Shown one piece after another: positions 1 through 5,878 of a stretch of 13,564 nucleotides of DNA. The stretch spans positions 1 to 13,564 of the forward strand of contig CALZDE010000034.1 in assembly GCA_945637225.1 (NCBI GenBank), in the 5' to 3' direction. A program made the translations under genes and the position numbers. The notes beneath the pieces were generated by a model. The model saw only the letters and a list, made by a program, of their open reading frames with translations. It was not told where the DNA came from and made no database searches. The DNA is from an uncultured Selenomonadaceae bacterium (GTDB taxonomy: Bacteria > Bacillota > Negativicutes > Selenomonadales > Selenomonadaceae). The first letter of the stretch is position 1. Each line of letters starts with the position of its first letter.

Positions 1-350
1 TCTTTGAATGTGTAGAAAAAAATGAAACTGTAGCACAGGCTGTTGATTTGACTGCTCCTGCTGGTCATGTTATGCTGGTAGGAAATCCTTACTCAGATAT
101 TGCGTTGGAGAAGAAGGTGTATTGGAAGATTTTACGTAATCAGCTGACGGTGACTGGTTCGTGGAATTCAAGTTTTTTACATGAAAATAATGATGATTGG
201 CATTATGTAATAGAGTGTTTAAAAAATGCTAAAATTTCCCCATCAGACTTTATAACCCATAGATTTTCTTTGGAGGAATTATTCAAAGGGTGTGAGATAA
301 TGAGGGATAAATCTGAGGATTATATCAAGGTGATGGCGGTATTAGAGTGA
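1..350 (+). CDS. Zinc-dependent sugar-alcohol dehydrogenase, C-terminal fragment (galactitol-1-phosphate 5-dehydrogenase-like)
   Basis: The gene enters from the left edge. The frame is open from base 3 to the TGA at 348-350, giving 115 visible residues, so the start and the catalytic zinc site lie outside the window. What is visible is the end of the nucleotide-binding domain (GHVMLVGNP, a beta strand and turn) and the C-terminal part of a medium-chain dehydrogenase. The stretch KILRNQLTVTGSW closely matches my memory of the corresponding part of E. coli GatD (KILRKELTVIGSW). The family oxidises galactitol-1-phosphate or related polyols to keto-sugar phosphates with NAD, using zinc, in the cytoplasm. 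The exact substrate cannot be fixed from this fragment; sorbitol- or threonine-dehydrogenase-like relatives are alternatives. It is probably unrelated in function to the ribosomal operon that follows, which has its own promoter. Confidence 0.8.
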   Translation, partial: FECVEKNETVAQAVDLTAPAGHVMLVGNPYSDIALEKKVYWKILRNQLTVTGSWNSSFLHENNDDWHYVIECLKNAKISPSDFITHRFSLEELFKGCEIMRDKSEDYIKVMAVLE

Positions 351-384
351 ATTGTCTGAAATTTTCTTGACATACATTTTTTTC

Positions 385-413
385 TTGACATGCAATCTCC
401 TATATGGTATTCT
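385..413 (+). promoter_or_regulatory. Sigma-A type promoter of the rplU operon
   Basis: A perfect -35 TTGACA (385-390) is followed after 17 nt by TATTCT (408-413). An extended -10 TG lies at 405-406. Transcription should start near 420, giving a leader of about 135 nt before rplU. A second TTGACA at 367-372 belongs to a repeated 12-mer but has no good -10 at the right distance. Confidence 0.8.
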
Positions 414-419
414 ATTCAA

Positions 420-548
420 GGTGAGTGTTACGGCACTCCATCGGCGGACATTGAGTCCGTTCCCCAACCGCGCAATGAGGTCACTAAATGGTGTCTGCAC
501 ACCAGCAGGTGCCTACCGTAATTGGCGAGTACTAATACAGGGAGGTGT
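420..548 (+). ncRNA. Ribosomal protein L21 leader RNA
   Basis: The region between the promoter and rplU is rich in small hairpins that fit the L21 leader family known upstream of rplU in Firmicutes. Visible stems are GAGTG/CACTC (423-427 with 434-438), CGGAC/GTCCG (445-449 with 455-459) and TGGTGT/ACACCA (489-494 with 499-504). The 3' part contains GGCGAGTACTAATACAGG just before the ribosome binding site GGGAGGTG (540-547), which resembles the conserved end of the family. A role in autogenous control of rplU–prp–rpmA by a ribosomal protein is the usual proposal for this family and is inferred here. The assignment rests on position and remembered consensus, not on a covariance search. Confidence 0.75.
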
Positions 549-556
549 AATGTTAA

Positions 557-871
557 ATGGCATACGCAATTATTAAGACTGGTGGTAAGCAGTACAAGGT
601 TGCTGAGGGCGACGTTATTACTGTTGAGAAGCTGGAGGCTGCTGAGGGCGATGTTGTTACCTTCGATCAGGTTCTGACCGTAGTTAAGGAAGACAGCGTT
701 GTAGTTGGCAAGCCAGTTGTTGAGGGTGCGAAGGTTACCGCTAAGGTTCAGGCTCAGGGCAAGGACAAGAAGATTCTGGTTTTCAAGTACAAGGCTAAGA
801 GCAACTACCGTAAGCGTCAGGGTCACCGTCAGCCTTTCACTAAGGTTGTTATTGAGAAGATCGAGGCTTAA
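557..871 (+). CDS. rplU: 50S ribosomal protein L21
   Basis: The 104-residue product has the usual L21 length and signatures: an N-terminal YAIIKTGGKQYKV, the internal VVEGAKVTAKV region, and a basic C-terminal stretch KAKSNYRKRQGHRQPFT followed by the final beta strand. L21 binds 23S rRNA (domain VI) in the large subunit. The start ATG at 557 lies 9 nt after a strong GGGAGGTG. An earlier ATG at 550 is only 2 nt from that site and out of frame, so it is rejected. It is the first gene of rplU–prp–rpmA; the next gene begins 8 nt downstream. Codon use is strongly biased (GTT, GGT, AAG), as expected for a highly expressed ribosomal gene. Confidence 0.98.
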   Translation: MAYAIIKTGGKQYKVAEGDVITVEKLEAAEGDVVTFDQVLTVVKEDSVVVGKPVVEGAKVTAKVQAQGKDKKILVFKYKAKSNYRKRQGHRQPFTKVVIEKIEA

Positions 872-879
872 TTTTAGGC

Positions 880-1197
880 ATGATCGACATACAGATTTTT
901 CGTGATGCAGAAGGTCATATCTGTGGTTACTCAGTTGCTGGTCATCGGGGTAAGCATGGTAGCAGTATAGTATGTGCAGGTATATCTGTACTTGCTCAAT
1001 CTGCCCTTAAAGGTATAGGTGAGCACCTAAGCAGAAGCGTGGATTTTCACGTGGAGTCCGGTGACTTGCGGATGAGACTTAAGGATAAGCCTGATGCATT
1101 GACCGATGCAATCCTAGAGACGATGCTGATTGGAATGAAAGATGTCCAGGGGTGCGATCTCAAAGGGGTGCGTATTTCCGAAATACAGGAGGTGTAA
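880..1197 (+). CDS. prp: Ribosomal-processing cysteine protease Prp (YsxB family)
   Basis: Prp removes the N-terminal extension of ribosomal protein L27 in Firmicutes and some related bacteria. The 105-residue protein has the family's expected length and shows its two catalytic positions: His22 in the AGHRG motif and Cys32 in IVCAGIS. The loop between them is about two residues shorter than in the S. aureus protein as I remember it. The gene lies between rplU and rpmA, next to its substrate, exactly as in other Firmicutes. Only a weak AGG precedes the ATG at 880, so translation is probably coupled to rplU, whose stop codon is 8 nt upstream. The ribosome binding site of rpmA lies inside the last codons of this gene. 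Confidence 0.95.
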   Translation: MIDIQIFRDAEGHICGYSVAGHRGKHGSSIVCAGISVLAQSALKGIGEHLSRSVDFHVESGDLRMRLKDKPDALTDAILETMLIGMKDVQGCDLKGVRISEIQEV

Positions 1198-1201
1198 TTC
1201 G

Positions 1202-1483
1202 ATGTTCAATTTCGATTTGCAGCTGTTTGCTCATAAGAAGGGTGTATCCAGCACTCGTAACGGTCGTGACAGTGAGTCCAAGCGCCTTGGCGTTAAGGAG
1301 CAGGCTGGTACCGTTGTTACTGCTGGCAGCATTCTGGTTCGTCAGCGCGGCACTCATTTCCATCCTGGCAACAATGTAGGTATTGGCAAGGACGATACCC
1401 TGTTTGCTAAGATTGCTGGCCGTGTAGCTTTCGAGCGTAAGGGCAAGTATAACCGTCAGGTTAGCGTTTACGCAGCAGAGTAA
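1202..1483 (+). CDS. rpmA: 50S ribosomal protein L27 with Prp-cleaved N-terminal extension
   Basis: The product is 93 residues from the ATG at 1202, which follows AGGAGGT (1187-1193) by 8 nt. A longer reading from 1142 would overlap prp and is not supported. L27 reaches toward the peptidyl transferase centre with its N-terminus. Here the N-terminus is MFNFDLQLFAHKKG: a nine-residue extension before Ala10, with the core AHKKG being the mature start found in E. coli L27. The extension is expected to be removed by the neighbouring Prp protease between Phe9 and Ala10. The motif has Leu at position 8 where many Firmicutes have Phe. The rest (RLGVKEQAGTVVTAGSILVRQRGTHFHPG) is typical. It is the last gene of the operon and is followed by a terminator. 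Confidence 0.97.
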   Translation: MFNFDLQLFAHKKGVSSTRNGRDSESKRLGVKEQAGTVVTAGSILVRQRGTHFHPGNNVGIGKDDTLFAKIAGRVAFERKGKYNRQVSVYAAE

Positions 1484-1500
1484 TATATAGCTAATTACAA

Positions 1501-1537
1501 GTACCTGTACCCTTAGGGGGTGCGGGTGCTTTTTTTA
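1501..1537 (+). terminator. Intrinsic terminator of the rplU operon
   Basis: A 12-bp stem, counting G-U pairs, forms between GTACCTGTACCC (1501-1512) and GGGTGCGGGTGC (1518-1529) around a 5-nt loop. It is followed by seven T (1530-1536). The outer bases AATTAC (1493-1498) and GTAATT (1541-1546) can extend the structure. It separates rpmA from the next gene, so obg is not simply co-transcribed with rpmA. Confidence 0.9.
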
Positions 1538-1612
1538 TTTGTAATTTAGGAAGCTAATACTGGAAATTTATAGTGGACATAAAATAAATATATTCCTTTT
1601 TTCGTTCTCGTA

Positions 1613-1621
1613 TGTTATAAT
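1613..1621 (+). promoter_or_regulatory. Extended -10 promoter of the Schlafen-type gene
   Basis: The sequence TGTTATAAT (1613-1621) is a perfect -10 with an extended TGn element, 25 nt upstream of the start codon at 1647. The best -35 at 17 nt (TTCCTT, 1593-1598) is poor, which an extended -10 can compensate. A strong ribosome binding site AGGAGGG (1631-1637) follows. Confidence 0.55.
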
Positions 1622-1646
1622 AAAAATAAAAGGAGGGAACGCAAAT

Positions 1647-2897
1647 ATGAATGAAGAAAAAAATCTTGAATTTAAGGAGCACGTAAGCAATACATTTCTC
1701 AAGACTGTCAGTGCTTTTGCAAATTTTGGTACAGGAAAAATCCTCTTTGGTGTTAAAGATAATGGAGAGTCAGTAGGGCTTGAAGATGTATCCTCTGCCA
1801 GATTAGATATAGAAAATAAAATTAATGACAGCATTCGTCCTAAGCCAGAGTATAGCTTTTCTGTAAATAAAATAACCAATGTGTTAGAAGTTACGGTTTT
1901 CAAGGGTGAGCATACTCCATATCTTTACAAGGGAAAGGCTTATAGAAGGGCAGATACGGCAGATATTGAAGTAGACCAGGATGAGCTAAAAAGATTAACA
2001 CTTAAAGGTGAGCATTTGTATTTTGAACAGTTAGAAGCAAGAAATCAGCAACTTAGGTTTTCCTATTTAAATGGAGTGTTAGAAAAAGAATTACAAATAA
2101 AAAATGTATCTGATGAAATATTGCGTTCTTTAGGGCTTTTAAATAAGGGCAGCTATAATATTGCAGCAGAAATACTTTCAGATGATAATAGTGCACCGGG
2201 AATAAGTATAGTTCGTTTTGGAAAAGATATTTCAATTATCAATGAACGATTAGAGTTAAAAGGAAAATCGATTATTGAGCAATTTCATCAATCTATAGAA
2301 GTATATCGCCGTAATTATTGTTCAGAAATAATAGATGGTATTCAAAGAGTAAAAAGGGAAAGCATACCTGAAAAAGCATTTAGAGAGGCTGTAGCTAATG
2401 GAATAGTACATAGAGATTGGAGTATGACGCCTGATATTCAAATATTTATGCATCCAGAGAAAATTGAGATAGTATCACCAGGAAGATTGTCAGATAATTT
2501 ATCCAAGGAGGAATATATTCGTGGCGGTATCAGCAGTCCTAATAACCCTGTGCTGGCAAATATTTTTTTTAGACTGCATATCATAGAACTATTGGGAACA
2601 GGTATAAGAAGGATAAATGAATTATACGAACGTTATACTGTAAAACCTAAGTTTGAGATATATGATAATTCGCTGAAAATAACACTTCCTTTATGTGAAA
2701 CCAGAAAAGAGCTTACAGTTGCCGAAAAAATGGTTTTTGATAATATGGAGTACGACAATCCGGTAACTAGCAGTGAGTTGGCTGGCAAGGTGGGGGTAAG
2801 TAAAAAGGTTATTTTGAATATAATGAAAAGTTTAGAGGCAAAAGACTATGTGTTAATTTCTGGAGTTGGAAGAAGCACTAGGTATAGCAAGCGGTGA
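1647..2897 (+). CDS. Schlafen AlbA_2 domain / GHKL ATPase-like / winged-helix protein (putative regulator or defence cargo)
   Basis: The 416-residue protein has the layout of the RecG-like/Schlafen AAA_4 group. Residues about 5-118 form an AlbA_2 domain: LEFKE at 7-11, then SAFANFGTGKILFGVKDNG at 22-40, ending in a YRRADT-type strand. Residues about 240-350 resemble the HATPase_c_4 domain, with REAVANGIVHRDW around E247/N251, SPGRL, SPNNPVLA, and GTGIRRI at 317-323. The C-terminus (about 357-416) is a winged helix-turn-helix (SSELAGKVGVSKKVILNIMKSL). Such proteins are usually called DNA-binding or ATP-binding regulators; some lie in defence islands, but no function is established for this one. 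The usual GG of the AlbA_2 core appears here as GTGK. The gene is visibly more AT-rich than its neighbours and uses AGA/AGG arginine codons often, where obg and rpmA use CGT. It sits alone between rpmA and obg with its own promoter, which suggests horizontal acquisition. The start ATG lies 9 nt after AGGAGGG. Confidence 0.85.
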   Translation: MNEEKNLEFKEHVSNTFLKTVSAFANFGTGKILFGVKDNGESVGLEDVSSARLDIENKINDSIRPKPEYSFSVNKITNVLEVTVFKGEHTPYLYKGKAYRRADTADIEVDQDELKRLTLKGEHLYFEQLEARNQQLRFSYLNGVLEKELQIKNVSDEILRSLGLLNKGSYNIAAEILSDDNSAPGISIVRFGKDISIINERLELKGKSIIEQFHQSIEVYRRNYCSEIIDGIQRVKRESIPEKAFREAVANGIVHRDWSMTPDIQIFMHPEKIEIVSPGRLSDNLSKEEYIRGGISSPNNPVLANIFFRLHIIELLGTGIRRINELYERYTVKPKFEIYDNSLKITLPLCETRKELTVAEKMVFDNMEYDNPVTSSELAGKVGVSKKVILNIMKSLEAKDYVLISGVGRSTRYSKR

Positions 2898-2974
2898 TAT
2901 TTCTAAACAAGTTAAAGAGGATATCATGAAGTTTGTAGAAGTCATAGACAAGAAAATGTGAGGTTAAATATTTG

Positions 2975-3004
2975 TTGCCAAAAAGCACCTACTTATAGTA
3001 TAAT
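2975..3004 (+). promoter_or_regulatory. Promoter of obg
   Basis: TTGCCA (2975-2980) and a perfect TATAAT (2999-3004) are separated by 18 nt, about 50 nt upstream of the obg start. It gives obg and the genes after it (yhbY, proBA, nadD) their own transcription start, independent of the ribosomal operon and of the AT-rich gene upstream. Confidence 0.75.
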
Positions 3005-3054
3005 ATAGGTTAATACTGTTTTTGATTATATCTCTGTAAAGGAGTGAGCTACGC

Positions 3055-4347
3055 ATGCAGTTTATAGATAGAACAACCGTCAAGGTTATTGCTGGCAATG
3101 GTGGACATGGCAAGTCTGCTTTTCGCCGTGAGAAGTTCGTTCAGAAGGGTGGTCCTTCTGGTGGTGATGGTGGCCGTGGTGCCGATATTATTTTTAAGGT
3201 TGATAACAACATGAATACCCTTTTGGATTTCCGCTATCATAGGAAATTCCAGGGTGACAATGGTGAAAATGGTGATATCAAGAATCAGTATGGCAGAAAT
3301 GCAGAACCATGCTATGTCAAAGTTCCTCAGGGTACTTTGGTAAAGGATGCTGATACTGGTGAGGTTTTGGCTGATTTGACTGAAATCGGTCAGGAGGCTG
3401 TCATTGCTAAGGGTGGCCGTGGCGGTCGAGGTAATGCTAAATTTGCTAATTCCGCTAATCGTGCCCCTACCTTTGCTGAGTTAGGTGAGCCTGGTGAAAC
3501 CCGCAACCTGCAATTAGAGCTGAAGCTTTTGGCTGATGTTGGTTTAGTTGGTTATCCTAGTGTCGGCAAGTCAAGCTTAGTTGCCAGTGTTTCTGCTGCC
3601 CGTCCTGAGATTGCGGAGTATCATTTTACTACTATTACTCCTGTACTGGGTGTAGTAAATGTTGGCGATTATGGCGATGAAAAGACTTTTGTCATGGCTG
3701 ATATTCCTGGTCTTATCGATGGTGCTTCTGAGGGTGTTGGCTTAGGTCACGATTTCCTGCGTCACGTTGAGCGTACCAAGGTTATTATCCATATCGTTGA
3801 TGCTTCAGGCATGGAGGGACGTGACCCTGTTGATGATTATTACAAAATCAACAAGGAGCTTAAGATTTACAGTGAAAAGATTGCCCGCCGTCCTCAGATT
3901 TTAGCCTGCAACAAGATGGATTTGCCTGGTGCTGAGGAAAACTATGGCCGTTTGAAGGAATTAGCTGCGGCAGAAGGCATTGCAATTTTCCCAATTTCTG
4001 CTGCTACCAAGCAGGGCGTTCAGGAACTCATTAATCATGTTGCCAAGGTTCTTGACGAGTATGTTGAGGAGCCAGAGGAAGAAGAGGGCGTAAAGGTTTA
4101 TGATGCCAATGCCGAGGAAGACAAGGACGCTATTACCATTACCCGTGATATTTCTGGTGATTTTGTTGTAAGCGGAAAGTCTCTTGAAAAGCTGGTTGCT
4201 ATGACAAACTTCGGCAACGATGAAGCGGTTAGAAGATTCCAGTATATTTGGCGTATTAAGGGCATTGACAAGCTTCTTCGTGAAAAGGGTATCAAGGAGC
4301 ATGATACTGTTCATATCGGCGAGATGGAATTTGAGTTCAGAGATTAA
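3055..4347 (+). CDS. obg: GTPase Obg (CgtA)
   Basis: Obg is an essential P-loop GTPase that acts in late 50S subunit assembly and in the stringent and growth-control response. The 430 residues show all three domains. The glycine-rich Obg fold covers residues 1-160 (GNGGHGKSAFRREKF, GPSGGDGGRGAD, KGGRGGRGNAKFA). The G domain has G1 GYPSVGKSS at 166-174, G3 DIPG at 216-219, G4 NKMD at 286-289 and G5 SAA at 315-317. The C-terminal OCT domain covers about 363-430, ending in HIGEMEFEFRD. Nothing is missing and the length is normal. The start ATG at 3055 follows AAGGAG (3039-3044) by 10 nt. It leads the run obg–yhbY–proB–proA–nadD. In many Firmicutes it directly follows rpmA; here a foreign-looking gene intervenes. 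Confidence 0.98.
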   Translation: MQFIDRTTVKVIAGNGGHGKSAFRREKFVQKGGPSGGDGGRGADIIFKVDNNMNTLLDFRYHRKFQGDNGENGDIKNQYGRNAEPCYVKVPQGTLVKDADTGEVLADLTEIGQEAVIAKGGRGGRGNAKFANSANRAPTFAELGEPGETRNLQLELKLLADVGLVGYPSVGKSSLVASVSAARPEIAEYHFTTITPVLGVVNVGDYGDEKTFVMADIPGLIDGASEGVGLGHDFLRHVERTKVIIHIVDASGMEGRDPVDDYYKINKELKIYSEKIARRPQILACNKMDLPGAEENYGRLKELAAAEGIAIFPISAATKQGVQELINHVAKVLDEYVEEPEEEEGVKVYDANAEEDKDAITITRDISGDFVVSGKSLEKLVAMTNFGNDEAVRRFQYIWRIKGIDKLLREKGIKEHDTVHIGEMEFEFRD

Positions 4348-4405
4348 TTTTTACAGATAATATAGATTGTTTACATTTAATTTTTAGTTACTGAAAGGTG
4401 ATTAT

Positions 4406-4729
4406 ATGATAAAAAATACTTTAACAGGCAAGCAGAAGGGCTTTCTCCGTTCAATGGGCATGAAATTAGAGCCTGTTGTCATGATTGGCAAGGATGGCGT
4501 TACTCCTCAGGTGGTTACTTCTGCCAAGGAAGCTATTACCAAGAGAGAGCTTATCAAGGTTCGCGTTTTACAGAATTGTGCTGAAATGCCTGACGATGCT
4601 ATTACTATGCTGGCAGAGCGTATCAATGCAAATCTGGTACAGATTATCGGTCATAATGGCTTGCTCTTCCGTCGTAATTATGATAAGCCAAAAATTGAGT
4701 TACCAAATAGCAAGAAGGCAGAGAAATGA
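4406..4729 (+). CDS. yhbY: YhbY family ribosome-associated CRM-domain RNA-binding protein
   Basis: This small cytoplasmic protein (107 residues) consists almost entirely of one CRM (CRS1-YhbY) RNA-binding domain. The signature GKDGVT, containing the GxxG loop, is at residues 28-33 after the N-terminal LTGKQKGFLRSMGMKLEP. The domain ends near HNGLLFRR. Family members bind pre-50S particles, which fits a place directly behind obg. The ATG at 4406 follows AAAGGTG (4394-4400). The stop codon overlaps the start of proB in an ATGA arrangement, so the two are translationally coupled. The lysine-rich tail (SKKAEK) is longer than the minimal domain and may add RNA affinity, which is inferred. Confidence 0.95.
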   Translation: MIKNTLTGKQKGFLRSMGMKLEPVVMIGKDGVTPQVVTSAKEAITKRELIKVRVLQNCAEMPDDAITMLAERINANLVQIIGHNGLLFRRNYDKPKIELPNSKKAEK

Positions 4730-5856
4730 GTTTACGAGACAAATTAAAGGATGCCAAAAGAGTAGTTATTAAGGTAGGTACAAGTACCCTGCTTTATGGT
4801 GAAACTGGTCAGATTAACCTTAACAGAATTGATTTGCTGGTAAGGGAAATAGTGGATTTATCCAATCAGGGCAAGGATGTTATTCTTGTTACCTCAGGTG
4901 CTATTGGCGTTGGCATGGTGCGTATGGGCTTGAAGAAAAGACCTACCGATGTAAAGGAGAAACAGGCACTTGCTTCTGTGGGACAGGGGCTTCTCATGCA
5001 CCTTTACGATAAGTTTTTTGCAGAATACGGCAAGACTATGGGGCAGGTTCTTCTTACCATGGACAATGCAGTCCAGCATAAGCAGTACAGTAATTCCCGC
5101 AATACGCTGATGACAATGCTGAAGATGGGTGTTATTCCTGTTATCAATGAGAATGATGCAGTAGCTGTTGATGAGGTAAAAATCGGTGATAATGACCGTC
5201 TTTCTGCCATGGTAGCTTCTTTGGTGGACGCTGAGCTTCTGATTATCCTTTCTGATATTGATGGTGTTTATACGGCAAATCCTAGCAAGGATCCAAATGC
5301 AACCATTATTGATGAAATTCCAGAAATTACTCCTGCTGTGGAGAAGATGGCTGGCGGTGCAGGTTCTGATGTAGGTACTGGCGGTATGGCTACCAAGATT
5401 GAGGCGGCAAAGATTGCTACTGCTTCCGGTGTCACTATGCTGATTGCTTCCGGTTCAGAAAAGGGTATTATCCGCGCTATCATGGATGGTGAGTCAAAGG
5501 GAACAATTTTCCCTGCAAAGGAAGCTCATCTGAAGGTGAGAAAGAGCTGGCTGGCTTTTGGCAAGCGTTTAAAGGGTGTTATAAGGGTAGATGAAGGCTG
5601 TGAAAGGGCGTTAAAATCCGGTTCAAGTCTTTTGGCGGCAGGCATTACTGCTACGGAAGGTAATTATGAAGCAGGCAATACTGTTCGTATTTTATCAGCG
5701 GATGGCAGGGAAATTGCTCGTGGTGTAATGAATTATTCCGCCGAGGCTATGGATAGGATTAAAGGACATAGTACGAAGGAATTTGCTTCATTATTGAATG
5801 GTGAAAAGATTTATGATGAGGCAATTCATAGAGATAATTTAGTTTTGATGATTTAA
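4726..5856 (+). CDS. proB: Glutamate 5-kinase
   Basis: ProB phosphorylates L-glutamate with ATP to give gamma-glutamyl phosphate, the first step of proline synthesis. The 376 residues contain an amino-acid kinase domain and a C-terminal PUA domain (about 281-360), the full bacterial form. Visible motifs are VIKVGTS at 14-20 (Lys16), VTSGAIGVG from 54, INEND at 140-144, IGDNDRLSA, LSDIDGVYTANP and the nucleotide-site GTGGMATK. The proline feedback site lies in the kinase domain in this family, so end-product inhibition is expected. The ATG overlaps the yhbY stop (4726-4729), and AGAAGG (4713-4718) is the likely ribosome binding site. proA follows after 22 nt. No T-box or other proline-responsive leader is visible before it, so regulation is probably at the enzyme level. 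Confidence 0.98.
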   Translation: MSLRDKLKDAKRVVIKVGTSTLLYGETGQINLNRIDLLVREIVDLSNQGKDVILVTSGAIGVGMVRMGLKKRPTDVKEKQALASVGQGLLMHLYDKFFAEYGKTMGQVLLTMDNAVQHKQYSNSRNTLMTMLKMGVIPVINENDAVAVDEVKIGDNDRLSAMVASLVDAELLIILSDIDGVYTANPSKDPNATIIDEIPEITPAVEKMAGGAGSDVGTGGMATKIEAAKIATASGVTMLIASGSEKGIIRAIMDGESKGTIFPAKEAHLKVRKSWLAFGKRLKGVIRVDEGCERALKSGSSLLAAGITATEGNYEAGNTVRILSADGREIARGVMNYSAEAMDRIKGHSTKEFASLLNGEKIYDEAIHRDNLVLMI

Positions 5857-5878
5857 CATGTTTTGAAGGTGAAGATAT

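Noticed and set aside
352..576. A 74-codon plus-strand frame across the rplU promoter and leader, with an ATG at 550 near the rplU ribosome binding site.
   Set aside because: It runs through the promoter and structured leader, and the ATG at 550 is only 2 nt from the Shine-Dalgarno sequence and closes after nine codons. It is not a leader peptide I can support.
605..665. Near-repeat of GCTGAGGGCGA(C/T)GTT within rplU.
   Set aside because: It encodes the AEGDV sequence that appears twice in the L21 protein here and is explained by normal L21 sequence plus codon bias, not by a DNA repeat element.
428..826. A 132-codon minus-strand frame across the L21 leader and rplU.
   Set aside because: The product is a Leu/Asn-rich shadow of the codon bias of rplU; the plus-strand gene and leader explain the sequence.
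1142..1201. Upstream start for rpmA adding 20 residues.
   Set aside because: It would overlap prp, lacks a ribosome binding site and would place extra residues before the well-known Prp-type L27 extension; ATG 1202 has AGGAGGT at 8 nt.
4348..4405. Possible promoter or terminator between obg and yhbY.
   Set aside because: Only loose A/T-rich hexamers and no GC stem are present; the genes are best read as one run.
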